Shown: piece by piece, positions 60,451 to 64,000 of the stretch
Layout: each line of letters begins with the position of its first letter
How positions within the stretch are numbered: the first letter of the stretch is position 1
Notes under the pieces: model-generated
What the model was told of the DNA's origin: nothing
Seen by the model: the letters and a program-made list of their open reading frames with translations, nothing else
Database searches by the model: none
NCBI GenBank assembly: GCA_028829895.1
Contig: CM054181.1
Coordinates: 112,869,860 to 112,933,859, forward strand
Reading direction: 5' to 3'
DNA: 64,000 nt
Source of the DNA: Sinotaia quadrata
Taxonomy: Eukaryota > Mollusca > Gastropoda > Architaenioglossa > Viviparidae
Translations under genes and position numbers: made by a program

Positions 60451-61818
60451 TGTGACGCCCGGAATTCGTCACTAATTGATTCGGGCCAAGATTAACTATT
60501 TCTCCTCTACACTAACGGGAAAGGGGACCATCCGAATCAACAGTCAGTCCAGTCACACTGCTCCCTGACCAGCCCTGCCAAGTACAACCAGATGGGAGGG
60601 GGAAAAGACCGTAGATGGTCCAGTACAGAGCGGTGTAAATTAGGCCATGTGTCTGATCCTGACCCATCTAAAGCCCTAACTCCCATAAAATACCCTGGCC
60701 GCGCCGTGTACCAGCACTGCGAAAATATTCTTCAAGACATTCGAGTCTGGTTTTGAAAGGCGGCCGTTAGAACACGTGCGAGTGTGCCTTTTCTCTACGT
60801 TATACACCTTTGGAAAGAATTACACCTAAGCCCAAAGGCAAGTTTTCTCTACGTTATACACCTTTGGAAGGAATTACACCTAAGCCCGAAGGCAGTATTT
60901 TCTCTACGTTATACACCTTTGGAAAGAATTACACCTAAGCCCAAAGGCAAGTTTTCTCTACGCTATACACCTTTGGAAAGAATTACACCTAAGCCCAAAG
61001 GCAGTAATTTTCTCTACATTGTATACCTTTGGATAGAATTACACCTAAGCCCAAAGGCGGGTTTCTCTACACTTTACACCTTTGGAAAGAATTACACCTA
61101 AGCCCAAAGGCAGTGGTTTCTCTACGTTTATACCTTTGGAAAGAATTACACCTAAGCCCAAAGGCAGTGCTTGGTTCAACTTCGCTCCCATGCTTCGGCC
61201 GTCATCACTTACAGTACGTAGCTGTAATTCAATCCTTCGTCCAGCTAGGACTCACTACGGAAAGGCAGGGTAGTGGAAAGAATTGACATTGGCCGTTATC
61301 ACGGAGCGTTCGCCGTATTGCGGGACAGGGAGGCAACTCGCCATCTCAGGTCAAGCCCATTGTTCATTGTTAACACTCTTTCTCTCTATTTAACCACATG
61401 TAAAGAATTGGCAACTTTGTAAACAATTAAGTATTAACTTTCTAAGTAGAATATCAGGTTTCGGACATTGATACCAAGACTGGTTTCTTTCTGAATTATT
61501 ACTTGTTATTATAGATACTATTTCATAATAAATCCTTATTTTTGTTATATATTTCTTACGCGTGCCTTGACGCATGTCTGGAATAGTTAGTGGGTGGATG
61601 GGGGTTCGGGAGCTAGACTAGTGAATGAAAGGAGATTTATGTTGTTATATTTTAGACTATTCCTTAAGTGAGAAATTCCACCTGCGATAAGTTATGTGCC
61701 GGTGGTGTGTAGACTTATAACGGGAATTAATCTTAATATTTATCGTTGATAAGTAATTATGACCAACTGATTAATAAATAAAACTATTAATTAGCGTAAA
61801 CACACCAGGCGTGTCACA
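60451..61818. mobile_element. Solo LTR with 5-bp target duplication
   Basis: The element starts TGTGACGCCC and ends GGCGTGTCACA (TG...CA ends), flanked on both sides by ATCTG (60446-60450 and 61819-61823). Length 1368 bp, with no internal coding region, so it is a solo LTR left by recombination; Gypsy-type is likely but not proven. It is CpG-richer than its surroundings. It contains CATAAAATACCC near 60685 as a possible TATA element, an internal tandem repeat and AATAAA words near its 3' side. It lies in the TMEM143-like intron, ending 20 bp from the splice donor of the upstream exon. Confidence 0.8.
60787..61172. repeat. ~54-56-bp tandem repeat inside the LTR
   Basis: Seven copies of TTTTCTCTACGTTATACACC, TTTGGAAAGAATTACACCTA, AGCCCAAAGGCAG with small length differences. 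Its + strand frames stay open because of the repeat; no protein is proposed. Confidence 0.95.
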
Positions 61819-61843
61819 ATCTGATACAAAAATTATGACTTAC

Positions 61844-62471
61844 CCAACTCGGTTGGAAGCTGGAGGTTGCTTGGCTTATGGTATACTGTTGGTGTTCGAG
61901 TTGTCAATAGAAAAGTGTACGACAGCAGTGCCTGTTTGAAAATCTCATCTTCAGCTCTGTCTACCAGCATTGCCAGGAGTCCTCGATTGTTGGTCACATT
62001 TTTAAAGTATAGTGTGCGTGAAACATCCGTGAGATATGCATTTCGACGATCCATGTATGACTTCCAAGCCTGAGCACCAATGGTTCCTGCTGCAAGCGTA
62101 ATTAGAAGCATCCAGTCAACATTCACGGACGCCAATACTGCTATGATTTTGGCTATAACCCCACCAGAGGCAACAACAATGGATCCGGTCACGATACTTT
62201 TGTCTATCACGTTCATTTTCATGGTTCCATCTGGTAGAAGCTTTTCTAGACTGTTCACAGGAATTTCTTTAAATGCTTTCAACATCAGTTTTGAATCTTT
62301 CTTTAGGCGAATAGCCACTATAACTCGCTTGTAGAACTCAACAGTCTTCTGTGGCTTTCGTTTTAGGATTCGGTTGACTAAAATTTCAAATAAAGAAGGC
62401 TCAGGCTCAGGTCTTTCTTTGCCCAGCACCCAAAACCTCAAAACATCATATCTGTCTAGATTTACTGTGAC
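61844..62471 (-). CDS. TMEM143: TMEM143-like protein, penultimate exon (DUF3754 core)
   Basis: A 628-bp exon between minus-strand acceptor TTGTTAACAG and donor GTAAGT. It opens VTVNLDRYDVLRFWVLGKE, continues with a basic stretch and YKRVIVAIRLKKDSKLMLKA, FKEIPVNSLEKLLPD, then two hydrophobic spans at exon residues about 93-114 and 119-137, and ends with an alpha-helical segment (RTLYFKNVTNNRGLLAMLVD). This order is that of TMEM143; the human protein is described as mitochondrial. Starts in phase 0, ends in phase 1, joining the exon at 56317. The N-terminal exons are outside the window. Confidence 0.92.
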
Positions 62472-64000
62472 CTGTTAACAACAAAATATATATATATATA
62501 ATAAATTTTAAAAATAATTCTGCTGATATTAACTATAATGTGTTTAAAAGCACAAGTAAACAAAATCAAGGTGAAATATATAATATTTAATTAACTGCAG
62601 CCCAATCAACACATTCTTGTCAAATATTTCAATCTAGAAAGAATGTGCATGTATCTCTATTCCTGGATTCATTTAACAAAACCAGCTGTGACTTGAGGTA
62701 CAAACACAAGAACTATAGTGTCTGTTCACTACTATTTCTACTGAATTTCTGTTTGTTAGTCATACATATACGGGATCCAATGTTTATATAAACAATGATG
62801 CACTGAACATTCTGTTTGTCAATCATACATATATATGATCCAATGTTTGTCTAAACACTTGTGCATTGTACATGCTGTTTGTCAGTTACACATGTACATG
62901 ATCCAATGACTGTATAAATGTATATGCATTGTACATAAGCAGGAAGAAGTACCTACTATTTTTTTACGACTACTAAGTTTACTATAAAAAAATATCTGAC
63001 CCTTTTATGAAAGCAGTTTATGCTAAAATAGTCATGCCTCACTGAATGTAGTTTTCCAGTTCAATACACAATTTGAAGATTGATTCAGCTCTCTACATCT
63101 TTACTGAATAATGTGGTGTTTTATAAATCTGATACAGCTGTAACAGTCTCATCAACCATCCAACAAACTTTATAAATACTTCAAAATTTTAAGGAGAAAT
63201 AGTTGGTCATCATAGTTCAATCACCCACATGATCACATGGTCTTGGTACCTTGTCACTGTCCAATCAACCAAATGTTCACACAATCTCAGTAACTTTACC
63301 ATAGTCCAATCATTCACATCACAGTCTTGGTACCATTCATCAACAGGATCATAAAGTCTTGTACTATAAGATAACCCCTATTTATAAATGTGCTAGAAAA
63401 CAGAAAAGATAATGATGTTCTTTATTCCTTCATCTAAAATATCTACTGCTTAAATAAGCCATTTACAGGCTATCTGATGAGTTTCCCCTGTTTACAAATA
63501 AGCATGATTCTACAACAATTAATACATAGTACACTACTTTCAGCCATCAACCCTAAAATCATGGTCAACATGAAGGATATGACAATCTTTCAATCATCTT
63601 GGAGCCCTTTATGTCTTACGTTGTAACCAGTTAATTAATTTTGGTTTTGAAATGGAACAGTTTGGTTTTTAAAAAAAATATGTGATGGCAGGCTTTAATT
63701 ACTGAAAAAATAATAGAGAGATATGATAATCTAGAGAGGATATATGATTATCTTGGCATATGGAGGAAAATAATTCAACTTTTATTCCATAAAACTTACA
63801 CTTTGTCTACAGCAACTTTGCAATTCAAAATCATTTTTACGAAAATTACTCCCTTAGTCAGTTAGATATCACTGTAGATGCAGCTTTTGCAATTTGAAAC
63901 TGTTTCTAAGAACATAACCCCTCATTCGGTGAGGCATGACTGTAACACCATATTGAACTAAGCGCCTCAATCAGCTCCTCACTCGGACTCCTTCATTGGA
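62472..64000. other. TMEM143-like upstream intron with weak repeats
   Basis: No further exon recognised. Weak arrays: three copies of a ~66-bp unit with CTGTTTGTCAATCATACATA and TGATCCAATG at about 62745-62935; four diverged ~40-bp units with CACATGGTCTTGGTACC at 63225-63365; and two ~70-bp units at 63810-63945. Confidence 0.5.

Noticed and set aside
63900..64000. Possible upstream TMEM143-like exon on the minus strand at the window edge (frame with SPSEELIEALSS)
   Set aside because: No acceptor or donor in the right phase, no recognised TMEM143 content, and part of it belongs to a diverged two-copy repeat.

Overview
This is an AT-rich eukaryotic (metazoan) genomic window. It has intron-split genes, GT-AG splice sites, abundant (TG)n/(CA)n microsatellites, hAT and LINE remnants and a solo LTR. 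The two recognisable genes are conserved animal genes. Their divergence from the vertebrate versions as I remember them, together with the repeat style, suggests a protostome invertebrate, perhaps a mollusc. That assignment is an inference and is weak.

Layout. A KIAA0513-like gene lies on the + strand. Seven exons run from 14032 to 42723, with splice phases that match at every junction and a stop at 42721-42723. The 5' coding part is not identified; one weak candidate exon lies at 12465-12577. About 0.6 kb of coding sequence is spread over 28.7 kb, and the introns and upstream 14 kb are packed with minisatellites and microsatellites. A TMEM143-like gene (DUF3754 family) lies convergently on the - strand. 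Its last two exons are 56001-56317 and 61844-62471; the upstream exons lie beyond the window. Between the two stops is about 13.3 kb of AT-rich DNA with no recognisable gene, which holds a decayed hAT transposon, a MITE-like element and a few weak arrays.

Mobile DNA: hAT ends at 1-96, 36349-36440 and 59780-59826; a LINE reverse-transcriptase-ORF remnant at 1020-1335; an internally decayed hAT element with terminal inverted repeats at 50334-51495; and a solo LTR at 60451-61818 with a perfect 5-bp target duplication, inserted about 20 bp from a TMEM143 splice donor. A decayed tRNA-derived SINE may lie at 26190-26290.

Most interesting structure: the tandem arrays in the KIAA0513-like gene are not randomly placed. 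Exon 6 is followed by an array whose unit is the 3' end of that exon plus its own splice donor. Exon 1 runs directly into a 26-bp array (organised as a 7-mer, 182-bp higher-order repeat) that repeats its CAG|GTATGT donor about two dozen times, some copies preceded by TTTCAG and so resembling recursive splice sites. Exon 3 may show a weaker version of the same pattern. A separate 1.2-kb array of a 12-bp unit repeats GTGAGT, a 5' splice-site core. The working hypothesis is splice-donor-seeded minisatellites. Most long open frames in the first 42 kb are by-products of arrays whose period is a multiple of three; I do not annotate them as genes.
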